21,742 nt of DNA, taken from IMG/VR virus record IMGVR_UViG_3300021335_002125, positions 1 through 21,742 of that record; one strand, 5' to 3'. Source of the stretch: a virus. Numbering within the stretch: the first letter of the stretch is position 1; every line of letters begins with the position of its first letter. Under the pieces are notes generated by a model that had not been told where the DNA came from, did not search any database, and saw only the letters and a list, made by a program, of their open reading frames with translations. Shown piece by piece: positions 15,419 through 21,742 of the stretch. Position numbers and translations under genes: made by a program.

Positions 15419-15730
15419 TTAATCCCAAGGAGTACCTCTTTTTGTAGTTCTTGCAGCTTGTCTTACAATAGCTTGTGCAATAGAAGCAGAGTTAGAAGTT
15501 TCAATAGAAGATTTATCTACATTACTATGTACCCATTCTAAAACTTTTTCTTCAGTAAGACTATCAAAAGCTATAAAACCTGAGTCACTTGCTGATCCTG
15601 ATAATGTAATATCACCAATTTGTCTAGTTCCAGATTGTTCATGAGCAGATTCACATGCATAGGTCACTTCAATTACTACACCATCAGCAATGTTTCTTTT
15701 AAGGTCGTATATTTTCCAAGTATGTTGCAT
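15419..15730 (-). CDS. Small marine-phage protein, paralogue of the 105-aa protein (DUF7936-like), 103 aa
   Basis: The protein has an opening strand (TWKIYDLKR), an acidic/Ser middle with SGSASDSGFIAFDSLTEEKV, a conserved helix VLEWVHSNVD, then SASIAQAI and the C-terminal GTPWD. It shares this whole plan with the 105-aa protein at 17524-17841. I recall this fold plan (FxxLTExxVxxWV, IxxxxAxIAxQ, PW end) from cyanophage and other marine phage proteins now grouped as a DUF. The function is not known. Its promoter-like 13-mer is perfect, so it is probably made late with the virion proteins. It sits between two sulfotransferase genes. Confidence 0.8.
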   Translation of the reverse strand: MQHTWKIYDLKRNIADGVVIEVTYACESAHEQSGTRQIGDITLSGSASDSGFIAFDSLTEEKVLEWVHSNVDKSSIETSNSASIAQAIVRQAARTTKRGTPWD

Positions 15731-15747
15731 TTTATATAAATTATAAT

Positions 15748-15760
15748 TTATTATAAATAT
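15748..15760 (-). promoter_or_regulatory. Late-promoter-like 13-mer before the 103-aa gene
   Basis: A perfect sense-strand copy of ATATTTATAATAA. TATAAT ends 19 nt before the ATG at 15730, in the gap after the sulfotransferase stop. Confidence 0.5.
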
Positions 15761-15774
15761 GATAAAATTTTATT

Positions 15775-16596
15775 CTAATTAATTTTATATTTAAAATATT
15801 CGTAAAACCAAGGGTAAGTATTAATTATATTCTGTGATAGTTGTTCACCTAAATATTCATTATATATTTCAGGAACAGGTTTAATTTCTTTACGAATTGT
15901 ATGGTCTCCAAAAATACCATGTACTGTATCATCTTCTTGGGTTACTTGTTTTATATTTTGGAAATCATGTTTATATCTATCCAATTCAAAAAAATCATAT
16001 ATTTTATCTAATTCTCTTTGAGGATATAAAGTTAGATCTTCAAACCGAATAAATAAAATATTTTTATCTATTCCTTCATCCATCATTTGTTTTAGTCTTT
16101 CTAGAGCGATACCAACTGGAGGGGATTGTGCCCAAAAATCAACTCTTTTAGATGTTGTAGTATTTTTTAATTCAGCCCAATTTACTATACCACTATCTTT
16201 ATCTTGGTTTTTTCTAAAATTTTTTTCCATAGAAGCATAGATAGATCTTAAATCTCTAACCATACAAACTATTTTAGGGTTTGGGTAAAATAAATTTAAC
16301 CAGTCATAATGGATTCCCCATCCTCTAGATTTATCCATTATATATTTTTTATCTGTGATACCATTAAAAAATCCTTCCATCCCATGACGACAAAAACTAA
16401 GCCATCCTTTTTTCATTAGTTCAGGATCTTGAGCTGTAAAACCAGCATCCGAGGTATAATTTTGACGAGCAGCAAATAAAAGTTCTAATACCCCAGAAGT
16501 AGGGGTTACATAAAAATCAGGATTTTGTCCTAAAATATTTTGTAATAATGTACTACCTGCTCTAGGTAAAGAAGATTGAAAGAATATTTTTTCCAT
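15775..16596 (-). CDS. Sulfotransferase, 273 aa
   Basis: The N-terminus FFQSSLPRAGSTLLQNIL contains the PAPS 5'-phosphosulfate loop (LPRAGST, residues 10-16). The 3'-phosphate motif is CMVRDLRSIYASM, with Arg114 and Ser122 at the standard spacing. A second conserved element, IRFEDLTLYPQRELDKIYDF, around residue 185, is the (Y)EDLxxxPxxxLxxIxxFL block of the family. This is a general Sulfotransfer-type enzyme using PAPS; the acceptor is unknown, and tyrosine-protein or glycan targets are both possible. The ATG overlaps the GT9-like stop (TAATG), so it is translated with that glycosyltransferase, suggesting that the sugar added by one is sulfated by the other. Confidence 0.88.
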   Translation of the reverse strand: MEKIFFQSSLPRAGSTLLQNILGQNPDFYVTPTSGVLELLFAARQNYTSDAGFTAQDPELMKKGWLSFCRHGMEGFFNGITDKKYIMDKSRGWGIHYDWLNLFYPNPKIVCMVRDLRSIYASMEKNFRKNQDKDSGIVNWAELKNTTTSKRVDFWAQSPPVGIALERLKQMMDEGIDKNILFIRFEDLTLYPQRELDKIYDFFELDRYKHDFQNIKQVTQEDDTVHGIFGDHTIRKEIKPVPEIYNEYLGEQLSQNIINTYPWFYEYFKYKIN

Positions 16597-17474
16597 TATT
16601 GGTTATTTATAGATTCTATAATTTTATTTGTATCAAATATATCAGTTAAATCATTATAAGGTACATTATGAATGCTTTCTGATAACCCAAAAGGTTGATA
16701 TTGTGCATTTTGATAATTAGGTTCTTTTGTAAAAGGATTCGCCTTTATATTATCATGTAATTTGTAACCAAATACTTCGGGATTTGTGCTTATCCAACAT
16801 ACTGTAGATTTTAAATCTAGTGATGCTGCTAAATGTTGTCCAAAACTGTCTATTAGTAATCTTTTATTTGATAGTTGTAATAATATAGCAATACTTCTAT
16901 AATTATCTAAAGCCTGCATTGTATCAGGGTATATTTTTTGGTCTTCTCTTTTAATATGAATAATTGTGTAATCGTTTTTATAATGTTCGATTAATTCTAA
17001 AATAGTAGGTTCTGGGATATCTCTTGTCCAAGCATATTGATATGGTAACCCTGCTGGTCCCCCATTTGGTTGGATTGCTAATATAGGTTTATCTGTATTA
17101 TAATAGGGTGCAAAATAATCAATTTCTGGTTGGGTTAGGTATATTTGGGGTTGTTCTCCATTATACCTTAAACCAAATAATTCACACCATGTTTTAAGTA
17201 ATAATTTAGGTTTATCTAAAATAAAATCACTATGTCTATAGGGATCTTCTACAAATATTTTACAATCCTGATCTTTTATAAATTTTAAATAAAAGCCATT
17301 TGTGTTATCAAAATGATAAACTTCATTAATGTAAGGATTATTTAAAAAAACATCAGTATGAGCTGTTACTATTATAATATTAGCATTTTTATAACGTTTT
17401 CTTATAACTTTAGTCATAGCAGTTGCTAATATACTTTTACCTAGACCTCCGTCTATTTGAAATATAATATTCAT
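16596..17474 (-). CDS. GT9/heptosyltransferase-like glycosyltransferase, 292 aa
   Basis: The N-terminus NIIFQIDGGLGKSILATAMTK begins a Rossmann-like domain, followed by IIIVTAHTDVFLNNPYINEV, the pattern of ADP-heptose:LPS heptosyltransferases and related GT9 proteins. The second domain has LAIQPNGG (residues about 131-138), then HIKREDQ, and a C-terminal LLIDSFGQHLAASLDLKSTV with CWISTNPEVFGY, corresponding to the donor-binding (S)xxxHxAxAxxxxxVxLFG(s) block. I recall this branch as common in marine phages. It probably adds a sugar to a lipopolysaccharide-like or virion glycan. It is behind the class-2 element and is translationally coupled to the 273-aa sulfotransferase. The donor sugar is unknown. 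Confidence 0.77.
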   Translation of the reverse strand: MNIIFQIDGGLGKSILATAMTKVIRKRYKNANIIIVTAHTDVFLNNPYINEVYHFDNTNGFYLKFIKDQDCKIFVEDPYRHSDFILDKPKLLLKTWCELFGLRYNGEQPQIYLTQPEIDYFAPYYNTDKPILAIQPNGGPAGLPYQYAWTRDIPEPTILELIEHYKNDYTIIHIKREDQKIYPDTMQALDNYRSIAILLQLSNKRLLIDSFGQHLAASLDLKSTVCWISTNPEVFGYKLHDNIKANPFTKEPNYQNAQYQPFGLSESIHNVPYNDLTDIFDTNKIIESINNQ

Positions 17475-17526
17475 TTATAACATTTTATAATAAGGTTAAT
17501 ATACATAACTAATTTAAATTTTCCTA
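17475..17526 (-). promoter_or_regulatory. Class-2 upstream element before the GT9-like gene
   Basis: The sense strand reads TAGGAAAA, 14 nt, GTATATTA, two bases, CTTATTATAAAA and TTATAA before the ATG, matching the element at 14581-14631 in parts and spacing. The first TAG is also the stop codon of the 105-aa gene. GTATATTA ends 22 nt from the ATG. Confidence 0.4.
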
Positions 17527-17841
17527 GTTATCCCAAGGAACACCTGTTTTTTTTATTATTTGATTACTTGAAGAAAATTCAATTTGTGCTATAGAAGCAG
17601 AATTTTGCACTTCAATAGCTGGGATATCTATTGAAGATGTTATCCACCCTAAAACTACATCTTCTGTAAGATTTTCAAAAGAAATAAAACCTTCATCTGT
17701 AGAAGAACCTGTTATAGCTAAAGTAGAAGTATATCTTTCTGTGTGATTATTATGATTTGATTCTAAACCATACATTATTGAGTTTACTACTCCATCTGAT
17801 TCTACTCTTTGGAGGCTATAAATTTTTAAAATATGTTCCAT
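17524..17841 (-). CDS. Small marine-phage protein, paralogue of the 103-aa protein (DUF7936-like), 105 aa
   Basis: It aligns over its full length with the 103-aa protein: LKIYSLQR, then GSSTDEGFISFENLTEDVVL, GWITSSIDIPAIEVQNSASI, AQ, and the C-terminal GVPWDN. Conservation is visible at DNA level too, for example around the TCCCAAGGA and ATAGAAGCAGA stretches on the plus strand. No enzymatic motif is present. It has a perfect late-promoter-like 13-mer directly at the preceding stop codon. It lies upstream of the GT9-sulfotransferase pair, just as its paralogue lies downstream. Function unknown. Confidence 0.8.
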   Translation of the reverse strand: MEHILKIYSLQRVESDGVVNSIMYGLESNHNNHTERYTSTLAITGSSTDEGFISFENLTEDVVLGWITSSIDIPAIEVQNSASIAQIEFSSSNQIIKKTGVPWDN

Positions 17842-17851
17842 TTAATTTACT

Positions 17852-17864
17852 TTATTATAAATAT
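17852..17864 (-). promoter_or_regulatory. Late-promoter-like 13-mer before the 105-aa gene
   Basis: A perfect sense-strand copy of ATATTTATAATAA, starting at the last A-T of the GT-A stop codon region (GGATAATATTTATAATAAA). TATAAT ends 12 nt before the ATG at 17841. Confidence 0.5.
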
Positions 17865-18571
17865 TATCCAATTCCATCCCAATTTATTTTTTCTGGAGAT
17901 AAATGAATGCAATGAGTATTTAAAGATATTACTTGATAGAATAATTGTTTAAAAACATAATCATCTGTACCTGCATTATTTGACATAGTAGGATATACTT
18001 GGTATAAATTTTTATATACTTTTTTTAGTGCTTTTAAATTAAATAATTGAAAATACCCCCATCCTAACCATTGTTGAATTATTTGACTTTTATTTTTAAA
18101 TACTTCTTTAAAATTAATAACATCAAGATCTTCATCTCCATTAAGATTAATTCTACCCATTGTATATAAATAAAGAGCAACAGGTGCTTCTCCTATTTGG
18201 TGTTTATGAGTTATAATTCTTTGTAAATATGTATGTCTTAATTTACCCGTAATATGAGTAGAGGTAAAGGTTGATGGGAAGTCATCGTTTAATAAAACAT
18301 CGGCATCTATATGACAATACCATTCTTCATCTTTACCCATATAGTCAAAACCTTCATTTATAGCTGCCCCCTTATTAAAAGTTCTTTCATATATTTTTTT
18401 AGATAAAATATATTCTAAATCATTATCTTTACAAAGTTTAATTGTATCTTCATCATCTTCATGAGTTACAATAACCCATCTTTTAAAAAATCTTCTATTT
18501 GAAATACAATACTTTAAGTAATGGGAATAGTTTATACAAACTGTAACTGCATTTATTTCTATTGGAACCAT
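17864..18571 (-). CDS. GT-A fold glycosyltransferase, 235 aa
   Basis: The N-terminus INAVTVCINYSHYLKYCISN followed by RWVIVTHEDDEDTIKLC is the first strand-helix unit of GT-A enzymes. FNKGAAINEGFDYM (about residues 65-78) and YCHIDADVLL, with the metal-binding DxD at Asp89-Asp91, are the donor-site motifs. The C-terminal part has LGWGYFQLFN and a GTDDYVF(K) acidic block, then CIHLSPEKINW, resembling the catalytic-base and closing region of galactosyltransferase-like GT2/GT7 enzymes. It is a cytosolic enzyme using a nucleotide sugar and Mn or Mg. It stands between a sulfotransferase (26 nt upstream) and the 105-aa gene. Donor and acceptor are unknown. Confidence 0.84.
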   Translation of the reverse strand: MVPIEINAVTVCINYSHYLKYCISNRRFFKRWVIVTHEDDEDTIKLCKDNDLEYILSKKIYERTFNKGAAINEGFDYMGKDEEWYCHIDADVLLNDDFPSTFTSTHITGKLRHTYLQRIITHKHQIGEAPVALYLYTMGRINLNGDEDLDVINFKEVFKNKSQIIQQWLGWGYFQLFNLKALKKVYKNLYQVYPTMSNNAGTDDYVFKQLFYQVISLNTHCIHLSPEKINWDGIG

Positions 18572-18596
18572 AAATTATAACTAATTATAATAATTT

Positions 18597-19433
18597 TTAA
18601 GAATAATCGTACCAAGTACTATAATCTAAGTGTGGATATAAATCCTTTATAGCTGCTACATCATCTCTAAACATTGGTTTTAGATAATTTACAGTTGATG
18701 TTTCTATTTCACTAGAATAATCACCTACAAATATTTTATCAAACCCCTGAGATGGATCAAAGGGTGATACTCCTAAAAAAGTACATATTTTATTATATTC
18801 AGTTAATGGGTTAGCAGCAATACTTTCTTGCAATGTTACATAAATTTTATCTGAACCTATATCCGTTAACCAAGTAGATAAATTATCTTTATATAAACTT
18901 CTTTGAAATATATTTGTTCCAAAATAATATCTAGAAACAGTATCAAAAGATTTATTATAAGCATAAGAACCCCAAGTTGGATTTTTAGTCTGAATATGGT
19001 TAAAGTGACTATAAGCTCTTCTAATTGGATCCCTTAATAAAATAATGATTTTAGCATTTGGTAAATCTGATGCTATACGAGATGATGCACCCCCATTTAA
19101 AGATTCATCTAAACCAAAATAATTAGGAGATGATTCACCTCTTGCTGTTAAACGTCTTGGAAAAAATGATTTATATATGTCAAATGATCCAGTTAAGTTA
19201 TAATTAGTATCTAAATTAAAGTAATCCATTTCTTTATTACCTTTTTCTTTCATACTACCAGCCCAAGAGCCTGTTTGAGCAGAATAATTATATTGATCAC
19301 TACTTAATATTTTATCTTTCCAAAAAGTAGTAACCATGTATATTTCAGAATGCTTATTAAGATTAAAAGCAGCCGCAGTTGTACCTGCTTTCATTACTCC
19401 TGCTACAATAAAATTTGGTTCGTGTGATTTCAT
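18597..19433 (-). CDS. Sulfotransferase (heparan-sulfate sulfotransferase-like), 278 aa
   Basis: The N-terminus NFIVAGVMKAGTTAAAFNLN has the PAPS loop MKAGTT at residues 14-19. ARGESSPNYF (about 97-106) corresponds to the K(Y)GEkSPxYF block of heparan N- and 3-O-sulfotransferases. IILLRDPIRRAYSHFNH gives the 3'-phosphate motif with Arg134 and Ser142 at standard spacing. The C-terminal half contains YVTLQESIAANPLTEYNKIC, the (l)YEDLxxdPxxxxxxIxxFLG equivalent. This is a different subfamily from the other two sulfotransferases here. It starts 18 nt after the stop of the cysteine-rich repeat protein, so it is likely co-transcribed with it, and the acceptor could be that protein or a glycan on it. 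Confidence 0.88.
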   Translation of the reverse strand: MKSHEPNFIVAGVMKAGTTAAAFNLNKHSEIYMVTTFWKDKILSSDQYNYSAQTGSWAGSMKEKGNKEMDYFNLDTNYNLTGSFDIYKSFFPRRLTARGESSPNYFGLDESLNGGASSRIASDLPNAKIIILLRDPIRRAYSHFNHIQTKNPTWGSYAYNKSFDTVSRYYFGTNIFQRSLYKDNLSTWLTDIGSDKIYVTLQESIAANPLTEYNKICTFLGVSPFDPSQGFDKIFVGDYSSEIETSTVNYLKPMFRDDVAAIKDLYPHLDYSTWYDYS

Positions 19434-19451
19434 ATTTATAAATATATAAAG

Positions 19452-21742
19452 CTATTTTTTATATTTCAAATTATTTTTGTAATTAGTTATTTCTCCTTCA
19501 TTTTTCAATGTTTCAACTCCTTTCCATATTTTAATAGCATCTTTATCTTTTCTAGTTGCAACAACTAATACGTTATATTTACCAGGGTCTGAAGTTGTAA
19601 TTTTTACTTTAGTGGCACTTAAATTTACTATACCAAATGCTTTACCTAAGCTATCCATTGGGTTAACCCATACTTGAGAATTTTCATTTAAATATCTATA
19701 ATATTCAGGTAATATAATTTCACCTTCTAGATCTTCTCCTATTTCAACTTCAAATCTATATAAGTTATCTCCAGCAGTTGGTGATTCAACGAAACTATGA
19801 TGTAAATTATGTGTAGCTGATTTACATGGATTAGGATGATCAATTTTAAATGAGCCACCTGCTTTAGTTAATGAACCAAATGCACAAACATTACACATAA
19901 AAGTAGTGTTACATGCTGTACTATTTTTACCATATGTTCCTAATATAGCACTATAGGAATGGTTACAACATATTTGGTTATTATATCCAGCTATTAAAGT
20001 ATAGAAAGCACAAGATTTATTATTCCCACCAAATATTGCACCTGCAAACATTTCATTAGCAGTAGTTCCACCACCAGCATTGTTACCACATCCTGCTATA
20101 ATATTATATTTACTTTGACAACAAAAATTGTTGTTTTGACCAAATCCTGCATTATAACATATACAATTGTCTCCACATCCAATTCGGATATCACATCCAA
20201 ATGCTACGTTGTAACAAACATCATCACCACAAATAACATTCTGACATCCTCCTAAAATAGAATTCCATTTACCACCACCTAGCATTACATTTTCAGTACC
20301 CCCTAAAATATTGTTAAATTCTGGAAGCGTTGATGTAGAACAGATACGATTATTTCTACCCCCAACAATATTACTATTATGACCTCTACAAACTATGTTA
20401 CTATAACCAGCCCCTATAAAGTTTCTAGTAGAATTACAACATATTCTGTTATAAACGCCCGCTCCAATAAAATTTCCTGATTGGTAAGTAGTAGAACTTA
20501 AAGCACAACCCGTTATAATATTATTTGCCCCACCAGAAATTATACTAGCTTCATCACATGATATTCGGTTAAATGCACCACCAACTATCGTGTTAAATCT
20601 TCCACATGCAGCACAGGTGCATATTTTATTACTATCACCACCCACTATAGTATTAGCATTAGATGTTTGCCAAGGTGCTGCAGAATTATTTTGTTTTACA
20701 CAAATAAAGTTACTAGCTCCCCCTAATATTGAGTTAAATGAGGAATTACCATTACTATCTGCTATACAATTACTAAAACCTCCACCTATAACATTATGTT
20801 TACTTACATTTCCATTTTTATGTAAATAACCATTAGTACTTAGAGCTAAGCTATAAATCCTATTAAACTTACCTCCTCCAATATTAGAACCATGTTGATA
20901 ACAATAAATACAGTTAAAAGACCCACCTGCAATAGTCATATTTCCATCAAAAGATCCTGACCCTGCACATATTTTATTGCAATGGCCACCTAAAATTGAA
21001 CTATTTGTAGCTTTAAAGTTTGCATTAGCGGTATTACTTTGTATTGTGTTTTGACATCCTGCAAGAATTGATGAATTATTTGAACAGTTTTCTATGATAC
21101 TTCCGGTACCCGCACCTATAAATGCGTGATGTGCCTTTATAGTATTACAACAACCAGCTCCAATAAAGTTTTGGTTAGAACCACTAATGCAATTCTTAAA
21201 TCCACCTGCAATTATATTTTGGTATAAACCATTAGTAGAATAACCCCCACTTGTACCTGCATGTATTTTATTACATCTCCCAGCTAGAATTGCATTACCG
21301 CCAGCACCGTAAGGATAACCATTACTTATGCTATTACAACACCCACCTCCTATAAAAGAAAAATAACCATTATAACTAGTAGCAATACAATTAAAACGTC
21401 CTGTGACTATTCCACCTGCATTAACATTATAAATGCAATTATTACATCCCGCTCCCATAAAATTACCACTACCAAAGTAAGCACTATTTAATCTTCCCCC
21501 TCCAATAAATGTCCAACTTTGGTAATTAGATATAGAATTTGTACAACCTCCTACTATAGAATTTTGATAATAACCTGCTACAGTATTTGATTGTCCTCCT
21601 ACTATAACATGGTCTGATCCATTTGAAATATGGTTATTATGTCCTCCTCCTATAAAAGAAATTGAACCTTGCAGACAATTACAAAATCCTCCAACTATAG
21701 AAGAAATTGCTCTAGATACTATATTATTACATCCCCCTCCGA
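19452..21742 (-). CDS. Cysteine-rich glycine-repeat fibre/adhesin-like protein, 5'-truncated by window edge
   Basis: The reading frame is open from the window edge to a TAG at 19452, so the visible 763 codons are the C-terminal part; an internal Met at 21458 is not the start. About 34 imperfect repeats run to near residue 620, with core (I/V)(G/A)G(G/A)xxNxI spaced 12-25 residues apart. This suggests a beta-roll or beta-solenoid, as in trimeric adhesin heads. About 40 cysteines lie mostly just after GG or after N in the repeats. The C-terminal 140 residues hold a domain beginning GGSFKIDHPNP, followed by HHSFVESP and IILPEYY, which I recall at the ends of phage and bacterial fibre-like proteins. 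No S74 peptidase is visible after it. I infer a receptor-binding or decoration fibre. The downstream sulfotransferase is 18 nt away. Confidence 0.75.
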   Translation of the reverse strand, partial: GGGCNNIVSRAISSIVGGFCNCLQGSISFIGGGHNNHISNGSDHVIVGGQSNTVAGYYQNSIVGGCTNSISNYQSWTFIGGGRLNSAYFGSGNFMGAGCNNCIYNVNAGGIVTGRFNCIATSYNGYFSFIGGGCCNSISNGYPYGAGGNAILAGRCNKIHAGTSGGYSTNGLYQNIIAGGFKNCISGSNQNFIGAGCCNTIKAHHAFIGAGTGSIIENCSNNSSILAGCQNTIQSNTANANFKATNSSILGGHCNKICAGSGSFDGNMTIAGGSFNCIYCYQHGSNIGGGKFNRIYSLALSTNGYLHKNGNVSKHNVIGGGFSNCIADSNGNSSFNSILGGASNFICVKQNNSAAPWQTSNANTIVGGDSNKICTCAACGRFNTIVGGAFNRISCDEASIISGGANNIITGCALSSTTYQSGNFIGAGVYNRICCNSTRNFIGAGYSNIVCRGHNSNIVGGRNNRICSTSTLPEFNNILGGTENVMLGGGKWNSILGGCQNVICGDDVCYNVAFGCDIRIGCGDNCICYNAGFGQNNNFCCQSKYNIIAGCGNNAGGGTTANEMFAGAIFGGNNKSCAFYTLIAGYNNQICCNHSYSAILGTYGKNSTACNTTFMCNVCAFGSLTKAGGSFKIDHPNPCKSATHNLHHSFVESPTAGDNLYRFEVEIGEDLEGEIILPEYYRYLNENSQVWVNPMDSLGKAFGIVNLSATKVKITTSDPGKYNVLVVATRKDKDAIKIWKGVETLKNEGEITNYKNNLKYKK

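Noticed and set aside
6760-17864. T4-type late promoter TATAAATA on the plus strand in several gaps
   Set aside because: It faces opposite to all genes. Its recurring placement before minus-strand starts is better explained by its complement, the sense ATATTTATAATAA element.
19434-19451. Late-promoter-like element before the 278-aa sulfotransferase (sense ATATATTTATAAAT)
   Set aside because: It resembles the 13-mer but lacks TATAAT and lies only a few bases from the ATG, leaving no room for a transcript start. Co-transcription from the fibre gene is simpler.
21456-21458. Start of the repeat protein at an internal ATG at 21458
   Set aside because: Codon-by-codon reading upstream shows the frame open to the window edge with more of the same GGGxxNxI repeats, so the true start is outside the window.
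19452-21742. Glycine/cysteine DNA repeats as a CRISPR array or tandem DNA repeat
   Set aside because: Unit length varies and the similarity is at protein level in a continuous open frame; there are no constant repeats with unique spacers.

Overview
The window is 21.7 kb of strongly AT-rich DNA, roughly 30% GC by eye, and every credible gene lies on the minus strand, so transcription runs from high to low coordinates. It is part of the genome of a contractile-tailed (myovirus) bacteriophage with a T4-like tail module. The tail sheath, tail tube, gp26-like and gp51-like hub-assembly proteins, tape measure, tail-tube-junction protein, gp53-like LysM wedge protein and a large hub protein occur in an order close to the T4 hub operon. 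Low GC, the many small marine-phage-type proteins and the carried sulfotransferases and glycosyltransferases suggest a marine phage. The host cannot be fixed. Almost no start codon has a Shine-Dalgarno sequence, and a DUF2061 gene sits beside an APS-kinase-like gene. Both fit a Bacteroidota host but do not prove it; a cyanobacterial or SAR11 host stays possible.

Layout in the direction of transcription. (1) 21742-19452: a 5'-truncated, cysteine-rich repeat protein, a likely fibre or adhesin, open to the window edge. (2) 19433-14639: a surface-modification block of three distinct PAPS-dependent sulfotransferases, a GT-A glycosyltransferase and a GT9/heptosyltransferase-like protein, interleaved with two paralogous small proteins of about 104 aa. 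(3) 14578-13225: four overlapping genes encoding an APS-kinase-like protein, a HAD phosphatase, an HxGH nucleotidyltransferase and a DUF2061 membrane protein. (4) 13199-10254: a small coiled-coil protein, the tail sheath and the tail tube. (5) 10151-9146: a gp26-like and a gp51-like gene that overlap out of frame. (6) 9108-14: tape measure, a 61-aa protein, tail-tube-junction protein, gp53-like protein, hub protein with a C-terminal cell-wall-hydrolase-like domain, and a 268-aa protein with an internal duplication.

Regulation. An identical 13-nt element (sense strand ATATTTATAATAA) occurs six times, each 12-28 nt before a start codon of a structural or presumed virion gene, and looks like a phage late promoter. 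A second, longer element precedes only the APS-kinase-like gene and the GT9-like gene, suggesting a separate expression class. Two good intrinsic terminators lie after the tail tube and after the gp51-like gene.

The most interesting part is the combination of a possible PAPS-supply operon, three sulfotransferases with intact PAPS-binding motifs and two glycosyltransferases, all next to a fibre gene. This could be a phage-encoded sulfation pathway acting on virion glycans or proteins, or on the host surface. No stretch over 300 bases lacks a gene, and I saw no tRNA, CRISPR array, insertion sequence or integrase.
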